A program made the translations under genes and the position numbers. From positions 1-7,065 of the forward strand of contig CAMUNJ010000045.1 of NCBI GenBank assembly GCA_947090235.1: a stretch of 7,065 nt of DNA. Reading direction: 5' to 3'. The notes below the pieces were generated by a model, which was not told the DNA's origin, did no database searches, and saw only the letters and a program-made list of their open reading frames with translations. The number at the start of each line of letters is the position of its first letter. Within the stretch, counting starts at the first letter, position 1. Positions 1 to 5,075 of this stretch are shown here, in pieces. The DNA is from an uncultured Bacillota bacterium. GTDB lineage: Bacteria; Bacillota; Clostridia; Christensenellales; UBA1242.

Positions 1-118
1 CCGAATAAATGTCGACCTTTACCGGTTTGATAAGTTTTTCTTCTTCATAAAATCTCAAAGTTTTGATAGAGATATCACAAAGTTCACTAACCTGTCCAAT
101 TTTGTATAATTCGCTCAT
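1..118 (-). CDS. MerR-family transcriptional regulator, N-terminal part only
   Basis: The first 39 codons are visible and the gene runs off the left edge of the window. The protein begins MSELYKIGQVSELCDIS and continues IKTLRFYEEEKLIKP and VKVDIYS. This is the winged helix-turn-helix of the MerR family: a first helix that reads IGxVSxL, the hallmark (K/R)TLR(F/Y)Y(E/D) segment, then the K-P-V-x-V-D wing seen in BmrR/BltR-like members, which usually continues into GYRYY. MerR proteins bind as dimers between -35 and -10 and untwist an over-long spacer when their C-terminal domain binds an effector. That C-terminal domain lies outside the window, so the effector cannot be inferred. The start is fixed by a perfect AGGAGG at 125-130, six bases from the ATG. 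The promoter just upstream has MerR-type architecture, which suggests autoregulation. The family call is secure and the subfamily is a guess. Confidence 0.93.
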   Translation of the reverse strand, partial: MSELYKIGQVSELCDISIKTLRFYEEEKLIKPVKVDIYS

Positions 119-137
119 TTCCTTCCTCCTTGGCCAT

Positions 138-168
138 ATTTTAACACTACAGTAAACTGGAGAGTTAA
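138..168 (-). promoter_or_regulatory. MerR-type promoter with 19-bp spacer
   Basis: On the minus strand, TTAACT (163-168, -35) and TAAAAT (138-143, -10) are separated by exactly 19 bp. This is longer than the normal 17 bp but is the usual length for promoters activated by MerR-family proteins. The predicted start near 131 leaves a leader of only about 13 nt, which still contains the AGGAGG. The stretch upstream (171-200) is almost pure A/T and could act as an UP element. The hexamers and spacing are seen directly; MerR control is inferred. Confidence 0.7.
143..166. promoter_or_regulatory. Candidate MerR operator (imperfect dyad)
   Basis: A 24-bp imperfect inverted repeat, centred between 154 and 155, has 9 of 12 pairs matching. 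Its core on the plus strand is CTACAGTAAACTGGAG, with CAGT/ACTG arms. It fills the 19-bp spacer of the regulator's promoter. The position and the CAGT..ACTG core resemble operators of MerR/BmrR-type regulators. The natural ligand for this site is the MerR protein encoded immediately downstream. Confidence 0.65.
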
Positions 169-348
169 TAGTTTTTAAAAAAAATTAAAAATTTTTTTAT
201 ATTCGCCTCTTTCCCTTTATTTAAAAGGCTTGTAGCGATTTAAAATAGCAAATCCTATAACTTTTCACAAAAAGAATAACAAAATTTCTATAAAAAATCA
301 AGAATAATTAGTCTTTTTTGTTATATTTTAATTGTAAGTAAAAAGTTA

Positions 349-393
349 AAATTAGCCGTTTATCAAATTAAAAATTTGTTAAACGGCTAATTT
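349..393 (-). terminator. Long hairpin, second terminator after rpsI
   Basis: Arms 349-369 and 373-393 pair over 21 positions with one mismatch (363/379). The GC-rich core is AGCCGTTTA/TAAACGGCT. On the minus strand the hairpin is followed by TTTAACTTTTTACTT, an imperfect U-rich tail. The plus-strand side is also pyrimidine-rich (TCTTCTTTTG), so it could work both ways, but the only nearby gene reading into it is rpsI. It probably backs up the first terminator and insulates the MerR gene. Confidence 0.65.
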
Positions 394-432
394 CTAGTCT
401 TCTTTTGTTTCTTTTCTTTAAAAGAAAAGAAA

Positions 433-471
433 GTAAATAAAAAAAGAAATAAGCATATTGCTTATCTCTTT
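433..471 (-). terminator. Intrinsic terminator overlapping the rpsI stop codon
   Basis: On the minus-strand RNA, arms at 459-471 and 443-455 pair over 13 positions with a three-base loop, followed by UUUUAUUUAC. One position (466/448) pairs only as G.U in minus-strand RNA and would be a mismatch in plus-strand RNA, which supports the orientation. The rpsI stop codon at 462-464 lies inside the 5' arm, so a terminating ribosome would cover part of the stem. Confidence 0.65.
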
Positions 472-872
472 GAGAATTGTGAAGCCTTTCTTGCCTTCTT
501 GAGACCGTATTTCTTTCTTTCCTTCATACGAGAGTCACGAGTAAGAAGTCCTGCATCCTTAAGTTCTTTCTTGTAAGTTTCGCTTGTTTTTACTAAAGCA
601 CGAGCAAGACCGTGACAAATTGCACCAGCTTGTCCAGCAATACCACCACCGTCAACACGGATGATAGCGTCAAATTTATCTTGTGTGCTTGTAAGTGCTA
701 AAGGTTGTTTAGCAACCAAAACAAGAGTATCTCTTTGGAGATATTCACCTAATTCTCTATCATTAACTGTGATTTTACCATTACCAGGGAAAAGTCTAAC
801 TCTAGCGATAGAACTTTTTCTTCTTCCTGTTGCAATAATTTGGCTTCCTGTTTTAACTTTCTTCTCTGCCAT
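462..872 (-). CDS. rpsI: 30S ribosomal protein S9
   Basis: A full-length S9 of 136 residues, a component of the small subunit whose C-terminal tail reaches the P-site tRNA. Recognisable segments in order are GRRKSSIARVRL, the glycine-rich GGGIAGQAGAI region, RALV, LLTRDSRMKERKKYGLKKA and the terminal SQFSKR with the universal end SKR. The ATG at 870-872 overlaps the rplM stop by one base (TAATG). AAGGAG at 883-888, ten bases upstream, lies inside the end of rplM, so translation is probably coupled to L13. Residue order and operon partner both match the conserved bacterial L13-S9 pair. One oddity is the usually conserved arginine in GAIRHG, which here is cysteine (codon TGT), giving GAICHG. 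Confidence 0.98.
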   Translation of the reverse strand: MAEKKVKTGSQIIATGRRKSSIARVRLFPGNGKITVNDRELGEYLQRDTLVLVAKQPLALTSTQDKFDAIIRVDGGGIAGQAGAICHGLARALVKTSETYKKELKDAGLLTRDSRMKERKKYGLKKARKASQFSKR

Positions 873-1315
873 TATCTTCTAACTCCTTTAACTTCAACTG
901 CCTCTGGTTTTTGAGCGTCATGACCATGTTTTTCGTCTTTATAAACATGAAGTCTAGTAAATTGTTTTCTACCAACGCTATTTTTTGGAAGCATACCTTT
1001 AACAGCAAGTTCCATAGCTTTTGGAGAATTTTCTCTCATCAAAGTACCATAATCAACTTCTTTAAGACCGCCAACATAACCAGTATGCCATATGTGTTTT
1101 TTATCAATAAGTTTGTTTCCAGTAAGTTTAACCTTGTCAGAGTTAATAACAATAACAAAATCGCCGTTATCAGCATGAGGTGTGTAAGTAGGTTTAACTT
1201 TACCAGTCAATATATCTGCAACTGTAGTAGCAACTCTACCAAGAGGCTTATCAGTTGCGTCAACTACGAACCATTTTCTTTGAATGTCCGCAGGTTTTGC
1301 CATATAAGTTTTCAT
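872..1315 (-). CDS. rplM: 50S ribosomal protein L13
   Basis: A full-length L13 of 147 residues, an early-assembling 23S rRNA-binding protein of the large subunit. The start MKTYMAKP, then RKWFVVDATDKPLGRVAT, the conserved TPHADNGDFVIVIN, HTGYVGGLK, the loop VKGMLPKN, and the C-terminal LHVYKDEKHGHDAQKP are all diagnostic. I chose the ATG at 1313-1315 because GGAGG (1326-1330) sits ten bases upstream. The internal ATG at 1301-1303 would be 22 bases away, and MKxYMAKP is the usual Firmicutes start. It is the first gene of the rplM-rpsI unit and has its own consensus-like promoter and an approximately 85-nt leader. Confidence 0.98.
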   Translation of the reverse strand: MKTYMAKPADIQRKWFVVDATDKPLGRVATTVADILTGKVKPTYTPHADNGDFVIVINSDKVKLTGNKLIDKKHIWHTGYVGGLKEVDYGTLMRENSPKAMELAVKGMLPKNSVGRKQFTRLHVYKDEKHGHDAQKPEAVEVKGVRR

Positions 1316-1325
1316 TATAAAAATT

Positions 1326-1400
1326 CCTCCGTTAATTTGTTGATTAAGCGTTCTTTATCCGCGGGGCTAGTGCAAACAAAAAATCGCCTTAAATCAAGAC
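1326..1400 (-). promoter_or_regulatory. rplM 5' leader, candidate L13-type autoregulatory leader
   Basis: From the predicted start near 1400 to the ribosome binding site, the RNA has a conspicuous unpaired-looking CCCCGCGGATAAAGAACGC segment. It is followed by a TTAAT/ATTAA hairpin (1343-1347 with 1332-1336) whose 3' arm abuts the GGAGG. A hairpin this close to the ribosome binding site is suited to translational control. Firmicutes rplM transcripts are known to carry an L13 leader motif, and position and size agree. I could not align this sequence to the Rfam model, so identity is inference. Confidence 0.45.
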
Positions 1401-1404
1401 GATT
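1374..1404 (-). terminator. Terminator of the 234-residue gene, overlapping the rplM start region
   Basis: The minus-strand RNA AAUCGUCUU-GAUUU-AAGGCGAUU (5' arm 1396-1404, 3' arm 1382-1390) forms nine pairs, including one G.U, with a five-base loop, followed by UUUUGUUU. It lies 70 bp downstream of the 234-residue gene's stop codon and begins only three bases after the -10 of the rplM promoter. The hairpin and tail are seen directly; its role as terminator for the upstream gene is inferred. Confidence 0.65.
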
Positions 1405-1406
1405 AT

Positions 1407-1435
1407 ATTTTATACAATTATAAAGTCTTTGTCAA
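1407..1435 (-). promoter_or_regulatory. rplM-rpsI promoter
   Basis: On the minus strand, TTGACA (1430-1435) and TAAAAT (1407-1412) are 17 bp apart, a near-consensus vegetative promoter. The predicted start is G1400 (or A1403). It lies directly after the 234-residue gene and gives the ribosomal genes independent transcription. Confidence 0.8.
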
Positions 1436-1473
1436 GTGTTTTTAACAAATAAAATATATATTTTTAAAGATTT

Positions 1474-2178
1474 TTAACCTACTTGAGCATCTTCATTAAT
1501 TTGATTGTATGCATCAATTCCAACACTACAATTCACACTTCGTAAAATATGAACATAAATGTTTTCCAAAGTTATTTGACTTGCACTTTCAATACCCTCT
1601 CGCATTTGAGATATTTCAGCACTACTATTATTGTTTTCAGCCATTGCTTTCAATTTATTTGGGTCTTGTAAAAAAGAACCGAGATTATCAAGAAATTCGC
1701 ATTCTCTTCTATAATTATCTTTACTTAATTTACTATTTAATTGTTCAGCAATTTGAGTTACCTTTGAATAATAATCAAAAGAACCAAACATCAAAGGTTT
1801 TTCTAGTAATTTAGCAACAGCCAAGTTATGTAATTTGCTAAGTTTTTCTTTACGATTAGTATCATCTCTTAAAACATCATTTACTTCTCTGCTGCAAAAA
1901 CTCTCAAATTTTTTAACAACATCTTCTTCACTAAAATTTCCAGTTAAATCTGCTTTAAAGGCAAGTTCAAGTGCAGTTTTTTCTTCATTAGAAAGATCAT
2001 AAACAACTTTACCTAATCTTTTTTTATGTTCTCTCTTTCTACCTACAATTTTATCATTATAAGCAAGAACAAGTCCAAAATATTCTGTCAAAGAAAGATC
2101 TTGTTCCCAGTTAGATTCTGACAACATTAATAATTGGCTTAATGATGGAAACAATGACTTTGCCTGCTCTTGTGACAT
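1474..2178 (-). CDS. Uncharacterised soluble protein, 234 residues
   Basis: I do not recognise this protein. It has no signal peptide or membrane segment and looks mostly helical and charged. The N-terminal third begins MSQEQAKSLFPSLSQLLML and contains YFGLVLAYNDKIVGR, followed by the basic stretch GRKREHKKRLGK (residues 46-57). An acidic, EF-like but non-canonical stretch LSNEEKTALELAFKADLTG lies at 62-80. A second helical region has ECEFLDNLGSFLQDPNKLK (159-177), and an asparagine/serine-rich linker ENNNSSAE follows at 181-188. The four cysteines (95, 160, 217 and the context around them) do not form a metal-binding pattern. The start is supported by AGGAG at 2185-2189, six bases from the ATG. 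It is transcribed alone from its own promoter and is separated from rplM by a terminator, so there is no operon partner to suggest a function. It could be a lineage-specific protein. Confidence 0.85.
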   Translation of the reverse strand: MSQEQAKSLFPSLSQLLMLSESNWEQDLSLTEYFGLVLAYNDKIVGRKREHKKRLGKVVYDLSNEEKTALELAFKADLTGNFSEEDVVKKFESFCSREVNDVLRDDTNRKEKLSKLHNLAVAKLLEKPLMFGSFDYYSKVTQIAEQLNSKLSKDNYRRECEFLDNLGSFLQDPNKLKAMAENNNSSAEISQMREGIESASQITLENIYVHILRSVNCSVGIDAYNQINEDAQVG

Positions 2179-2245
2179 TTTAAACTCCTATGTAAATTTA
2201 TACTTATACAATTCTTAAATCGATATAATCTAAGAAAGTATCTAT

Positions 2246-2274
2246 ACTATAACATATTAAAAATTTTTTAGCAA
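2246..2274 (-). promoter_or_regulatory. Promoter of the 234-residue gene
   Basis: On the minus strand, TTGCTA (2269-2274) and TATAGT (2246-2251) are 17 bp apart. Each hexamer is a moderate match to consensus and the spacing is ideal. The predicted start near 2239 leaves a leader of about 60 nt. Other TATA-like strings closer to the gene (around 2195-2235) lack a partner -35. Confidence 0.55.
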
Positions 2275-2330
2275 GCAATTTTATGCATTTTTATACAATT
2301 TTTTGAATATTTTTTAAATGACTTTATTTT

Positions 2331-2365
2331 ATAAAAAAATAGAGTGAAAATACTTACTCTATTTT
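2331..2365 (-). terminator. Terminator of the NfeD-slipin-membrane protein operon
   Basis: A perfect 10-bp stem, AAAATAGAGT/ACTCTATTTT (arms 2356-2365 and 2336-2345), has a ten-base loop. On the minus strand the last U's of the stem run on into UUUAU. It begins 15 bp after the stop codon of the four-helix membrane protein gene. The plus-strand side also has a T-rich tail, but no plus-strand gene reads into it. Confidence 0.75.
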
Positions 2366-2380
2366 ATTTTAGTTTAAAAA

Positions 2381-2917
2381 TTATTTCTTTTTAGATTTAG
2401 CAGCCTTCTTAGCACCTTTATCAAAGCAGATAGCAACTAGAGAAACGATTGAAAGTACAAAATTGATAACCAATCCCCAACCAATCTTTTCGCTCAATAA
2501 AACTTCTACTTTACTATTAAAGTCTGCAACAATGCAAATTGCCATAATTAAAGCAAGTGACATAAATACAACAAATAAACTTGCAACAGATACATTTACC
2601 CATCTAACAATTTTGTCTGCTTTATTTGCTTTAACTACATTAAATGATCTTAAAATTCCATAAATAGAAGTCAAGATTAAAACACAAGCCAAAATAGTAG
2701 CAATTAAAAGACCTACAGCAAGAGCAGTTGCTTTACCATCATTACTTGAAAAATTAATAAGATTATAGCCAGAAGTCCAAACAGTATTTGAAGTTTCAAT
2801 TCCACCAAGTGATAAACTTTGTACAAGGCCTACGCCTGGTTGCCCCATAAAAATTAAGTATAAAACTGAAACTAATAATGCAACAGTGTTGCAAATAAAA
2901 GATTTAACATTTTTCAT
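2381..2917 (-). CDS. Uncharacterised four-helix membrane protein with lysine-rich tail
   Basis: I do not recognise a family for this 178-residue protein. Four hydrophobic segments are visible: about 8-25 (IC..TVALLVSVLYLIFMG), 62-87 (ATALAVGLLIATILACVLILTS), 104-131 and 145-164. Between helices 1 and 2 is an approximately 35-residue polar loop containing GGIETSNTVWTSGYNLINF. The protein ends in a basic tail, KGAKKAAKSKKK, probably cytoplasmic by the positive-inside rule. It starts 15 bp after the slipin stop codon. Its ribosome binding site AAAGGG (2929-2934) overlaps that stop, and no promoter lies between, so it is the third gene of the NfeD-slipin operon. The terminator follows directly. 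Operon position suggests a membrane partner of the SPFH/NfeD pair, but nothing in the sequence proves that. Confidence 0.85.
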   Translation of the reverse strand: MKNVKSFICNTVALLVSVLYLIFMGQPGVGLVQSLSLGGIETSNTVWTSGYNLINFSSNDGKATALAVGLLIATILACVLILTSIYGILRSFNVVKANKADKIVRWVNVSVASLFVVFMSLALIMAICIVADFNSKVEVLLSEKIGWGLVINFVLSIVSLVAICFDKGAKKAAKSKKK

Positions 2918-2932
2918 TAAACTAAATTCCCT

Positions 2933-3871
2933 TTATTTAGATTTTTTATTTTCTTTTTTCTCTTCTTTAACATCTTTAGTTGAATTTACAACTTCAGTCA
3001 TGCTAGCAAGAAGTCCAGAAACATTTTGTATTTCACTAGGTACAATAAGTTTTGTTGACTTTCCATCAGCAAGTGCCTTTAGCGCTTCAAAACCTTGCAA
3101 TGTGATGTATGAAGCATTAGGCTTCGCTGTATTGATCAATTCTATTGCTCTACTTTCTGCCTCAGCCTTTGCAATAACTGCTGCTTTTTCGGCTTCAGCC
3201 TGCAAAATTTTGGCTTCTTTGTCAGCCTCGGCTTGCAAAATTTTGGCTTGCTTTTCACCTTCCGCAACAAGAATGCTAGATTTCTTTTCACCTTCTGCTT
3301 TCAAAATTTGTTCACGACGCTCACGCTCTGCACGCATTTGCTTTTCCATGGCATCTTGAATATCGCGTGGTGGCAAAATATTCTTGAGTTCAACACGATT
3401 TATCTTAATACCCCATGGGTCAGTTGCTTCATCAAGAATAACTCTCATTTTGGTGTTTACTGTATCTCTTGAAGTTAAAGTTTCATCAAGTTCAAGTTCA
3501 CCAACAATATTACGAAGAGTTGTTGCTGTTAAATTTTCAATAGCTCTAATAGGATCATCAACACCATAAGTAAAAAGTTTAGCATCAGTTATTTGAAAAT
3601 AAACAACTGTATCTATTTGCATTGTAACATTATCTTTTGTGATAACTGGTTGTGGCTTAAAGTCTGCAACAATTTCCTTTAAAGAAATTGCACGAGAACA
3701 TCTATCAAAGAAAGGAATAATCATATGAATTCCAGTTTCAAGAGTTTTTCTGTATTTACCAAGCCTTTCAACTACAACAGCAGTTGCCTGTCTAACAATT
3801 CTAATAGAACAACAAAGAATAATTAACGCAAGCACACCTAAAACAATTAAAACAATTCCCCAAGCACTCAT
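2933..3871 (-). CDS. SPFH/Band 7 (stomatin-like, slipin) membrane protein
   Basis: The protein has 312 residues. One N-terminal membrane helix (residues 4-21) is followed by the SPFH domain. Characteristic segments are VVVERLGKYRKTLETGIHMIIPFFD (36-60 region), VITKDNVTMQIDTVVYFQI (76-94), DPIRAIENLTATTLRNIVGELELDETL (106-132) and DPWGIKINRVELKNILPP (151-168). A long helix of six in-phase 11-residue repeats follows (181-246), then the conserved TLQGFEALKALADGKSTKLIVPS (257-279) and a lysine-rich tail. It is of the QmcA/slipin type rather than FtsH-bound HflK/HflC, because it is a single copy next to NfeD. Family members form large ring or cage oligomers that organise membrane microdomains and associated proteases. 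Its ATG overlaps the nfeD stop (TAATG), and its ribosome binding site AAAGGAGG (3881-3888) lies inside the last codons of nfeD, so expression is coupled. Confidence 0.95.
   Translation of the reverse strand: MSAWGIVLIVLGVLALIILCCSIRIVRQATAVVVERLGKYRKTLETGIHMIIPFFDRCSRAISLKEIVADFKPQPVITKDNVTMQIDTVVYFQITDAKLFTYGVDDPIRAIENLTATTLRNIVGELELDETLTSRDTVNTKMRVILDEATDPWGIKINRVELKNILPPRDIQDAMEKQMRAERERREQILKAEGEKKSSILVAEGEKQAKILQAEADKEAKILQAEAEKAAVIAKAEAESRAIELINTAKPNASYITLQGFEALKALADGKSTKLIVPSEIQNVSGLLASMTEVVNSTKDVKEEKKENKKSK
3134..3331 (-). repeat. Six in-register 33-bp units encoding hendecad repeats in the slipin
   Basis: Residues 181-246 divide without gaps into six 11-residue units: AERERREQILK, AEGEKKSSILV, AEGEKQAKILQ, AEADKEAKILQ, AEAEKAAVIAK and AEAESRAIELI. 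Every unit begins AE and five of six have I or L at the ninth or tenth position. The middle units are also similar in DNA (shared TGCAAAATTTTGGCTT around 3200 and 3235), which suggests duplication. Hendecads form straight, weakly twisted helical bundles, as expected for the wall of an SPFH cage. Confidence 0.85.
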
Positions 3872-4392
3872 TATTTTTCTCCTCCTTTCTTAACTTCGGC
3901 AGTTTTTATATCTAAATTTTCCTTGCTAGGATTAATCTCTTCTCTAACCTTTCCGCTTGTCTGCTTAACAATAAGTTTATTTCCACTAACTTTTACAATT
4001 TCAACAACTTTGTCTTTTTCAATGGTTTCGTTATCATCTGCAACAACATTCCAAACAACATCGTTTATCTTAACTGCTCCCAAAGTTTCAAAGTCTGTCC
4101 TAGAAAGCATTCTAACCTTCTTTCCAATATAAGTATCAAGATTAGTTTTTTCGTTAACATTTTTAAACAACCATTTTTTTGTTATCTTTCTCAAGAAGAT
4201 TATACATAAAGCACTAACAACTATAAAAACAGCAACTTGAATTTCCCACAATGTATTACCCATAATTGCAGCCATAATAAAAGGAGGTATAGCACCGATA
4301 GTAAACCAGATCGAAACGAGTTCTGCAGTTATCATTTCTATAACAGCCATACCAACCAGAACTCCAAGCCAAACCCAAAACATAACGGACAT
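3871..4392 (-). CDS. NfeD-family membrane protein (short form, slipin partner)
   Basis: The protein has 173 residues from the start I chose. Three hydrophobic segments (about 4-22, 25-44 and 49-67) contain the family's AELVSIWFTIGA. A cytoplasmic OB-fold-like domain follows at 88-144, with YIGKKVRML, LGAVKINDVVWNVVA (its tryptophan is the family hallmark), the acidic turn and KLIVK. This is the short NfeD class that lacks the N-terminal ClpP-like protease domain and pairs with a slipin gene, as here. A TTG at 4402-4404 would add four residues, but GGAGGG (4397-4402) would then lie inside the coding region. The ATG at 4390-4392 sits four to five bases after that site and is better. The C-terminal codons for KKGGEK double as the ribosome binding site of the slipin gene. 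It is first in the operon, behind a consensus promoter. Confidence 0.92.
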   Translation of the reverse strand: MSVMFWVWLGVLVGMAVIEMITAELVSIWFTIGAIPPFIMAAIMGNTLWEIQVAVFIVVSALCIIFLRKITKKWLFKNVNEKTNLDTYIGKKVRMLSRTDFETLGAVKINDVVWNVVADDNETIEKDKVVEIVKVSGNKLIVKQTSGKVREEINPSKENLDIKTAEVKKGGEK

Positions 4393-4431
4393 AGTTCCCT
4401 CCAAAACAATAATCTTTAATTTTACATGTTT

Positions 4432-4461
4432 ATTATATGAAAAAAATCATAATTTTGTCAA
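4432..4461 (-). promoter_or_regulatory. Promoter of the NfeD-slipin operon
   Basis: On the minus strand, a perfect TTGACA (4456-4461) and a perfect TATAAT (4432-4437) are separated by 18 bp. The predicted start near 4425 gives a leader of about 33 nt. Both hexamers match the vegetative sigma consensus at all six positions, so strong constitutive expression is likely unless repressed. Confidence 0.88.
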
Positions 4462-4481
4462 GCAAATTTAAGAATTTTAAA

Positions 4482-4988
4482 TTATAAGCCTAAAATTTTC
4501 TTTCTTAAAGTTTCGTACTCTTCAGTAGAAATCAAATTTTCTTCTCTCATCTTTTCCAATTTTTTAAGTTCAACCTTTTGCCTGTCAAGATCAGTCTTGC
4601 TTCCGCTAAAAGTCTCCTTAACATTTTGCCAAGTTTTTGAAGCCCCCTCCTCAACAGTATCAACAAAACTTCTGTTGTTAAGTTCTTCATAACCTTGTTC
4701 TATGTTTTTTATATAATTATCCACCATAAAAGCCAATACTAGCAAAATAATCAAACCAAATATAGTAGGCGAAAAAATTATAGCGAGAAATATTCCCCAA
4801 CCTAAAATAGTTCCACGATTTTCTACTAATTCTTTGTTAGACATGTTTGATGCGTCCCTAAACTTGTTGCTAGCAATAATCATAGGAATTCCCAAAATTG
4901 CCCCAATGATAGTTATACATAATAAAATACCAAAAATTAAAGCAAGTACACGAGTTACAGTAAAATATACTCTTACTACATCTTTCAT
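4482..4988 (-). CDS. Two-helix membrane protein with C-terminal SHOCT domain
   Basis: The protein has 168 residues. Two hydrophobic stretches (about 13-39, rich in I/L/G, and 62-89) flank a short polar loop with SNKFRDASNMSNKELVENRG. A charged region around 90-135 leads to the last 30 residues, VELKKLEKMREENLISTEEY followed by ETLRKKILGL. This is a typical SHOCT (short C-terminal) motif: a helix, an L-I-(S/T)-x-E-E-(Y/F) turn and a second helix ending K-K-x-L-x-L. SHOCT domains are oligomerisation or targeting modules on otherwise unrelated, often membrane, proteins, and no specific function can be given. AGGAGG (4994-4999) lies five bases before the ATG. No strong terminator separates this gene from the NfeD operon promoter 20 bp downstream, so some readthrough into nfeD is possible. 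Confidence 0.88.
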   Translation of the reverse strand: MKDVVRVYFTVTRVLALIFGILLCITIIGAILGIPMIIASNKFRDASNMSNKELVENRGTILGWGIFLAIIFSPTIFGLIILLVLAFMVDNYIKNIEQGYEELNNRSFVDTVEEGASKTWQNVKETFSGSKTDLDRQKVELKKLEKMREENLISTEEYETLRKKILGL

Positions 4989-5026
4989 AAATTCCTCCTC
5001 AAATATTAAATGAAAATTATAGATTT

Positions 5027-5055
5027 ATTATACGGTCATTAGATAAAAAAGTCAA
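5027..5055 (-). promoter_or_regulatory. Promoter of the SHOCT membrane protein gene
   Basis: On the minus strand, TTGACT (5050-5055) and a perfect TATAAT (5027-5032) are 17 bp apart, 11 of 12 consensus bases. The predicted start near 5020 leaves a leader of about 32 nt. Tandem 12-bp motifs lie about 20 bp upstream of the -35. Confidence 0.85.
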
Positions 5056-5075
5056 CATCTAAAATAAAAACTTAT

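Larger units (their letters stand above)
119..461. other. Intergenic region between the MerR gene and rpsI
   Basis: These 343 bp hold no convincing gene. From right to left they contain the rpsI terminator overlapping the stop codon, a pure AT/pyrimidine inverted repeat (arms 408-419 and 421-432), the long hairpin at 349-393, about 150 bp of featureless A/T-rich DNA (200-348), an A/T-tract segment (171-200), then the MerR promoter, operator and ribosome binding site. I see nothing recognisable at 200-348. Confidence 0.7.

Noticed and set aside
408..432. AT-only 12-bp inverted repeat as a third rpsI terminator
   Set aside because: Its arms are runs of CTTTT/AAAAG with a one-base loop and little stability; more likely low-complexity sequence between the two better hairpins.
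911..1423. 170-codon open frame on the plus strand antisense to rplM
   Set aside because: It lies over an unmistakable ribosomal protein gene, has no ribosome binding site and gives a protein of unlikely composition; it is a shadow of rplM.
3134..3331. 33-bp periodic repeat resembling a short CRISPR array
   Set aside because: The units are contiguous with no spacers and diverged, and they encode an in-frame coiled coil inside a complete gene.
2886..3359. 157-codon open frame on the plus strand antisense to the slipin
   Set aside because: The repeated SASA-rich product is simply the antisense reading of the hendecad repeat codons.
4393..4404. TTG start for NfeD that adds four residues
   Set aside because: The GGAGGG would then lie inside the coding region, with no ribosome binding site upstream of the TTG; the ATG at 4390-4392 is correctly spaced.
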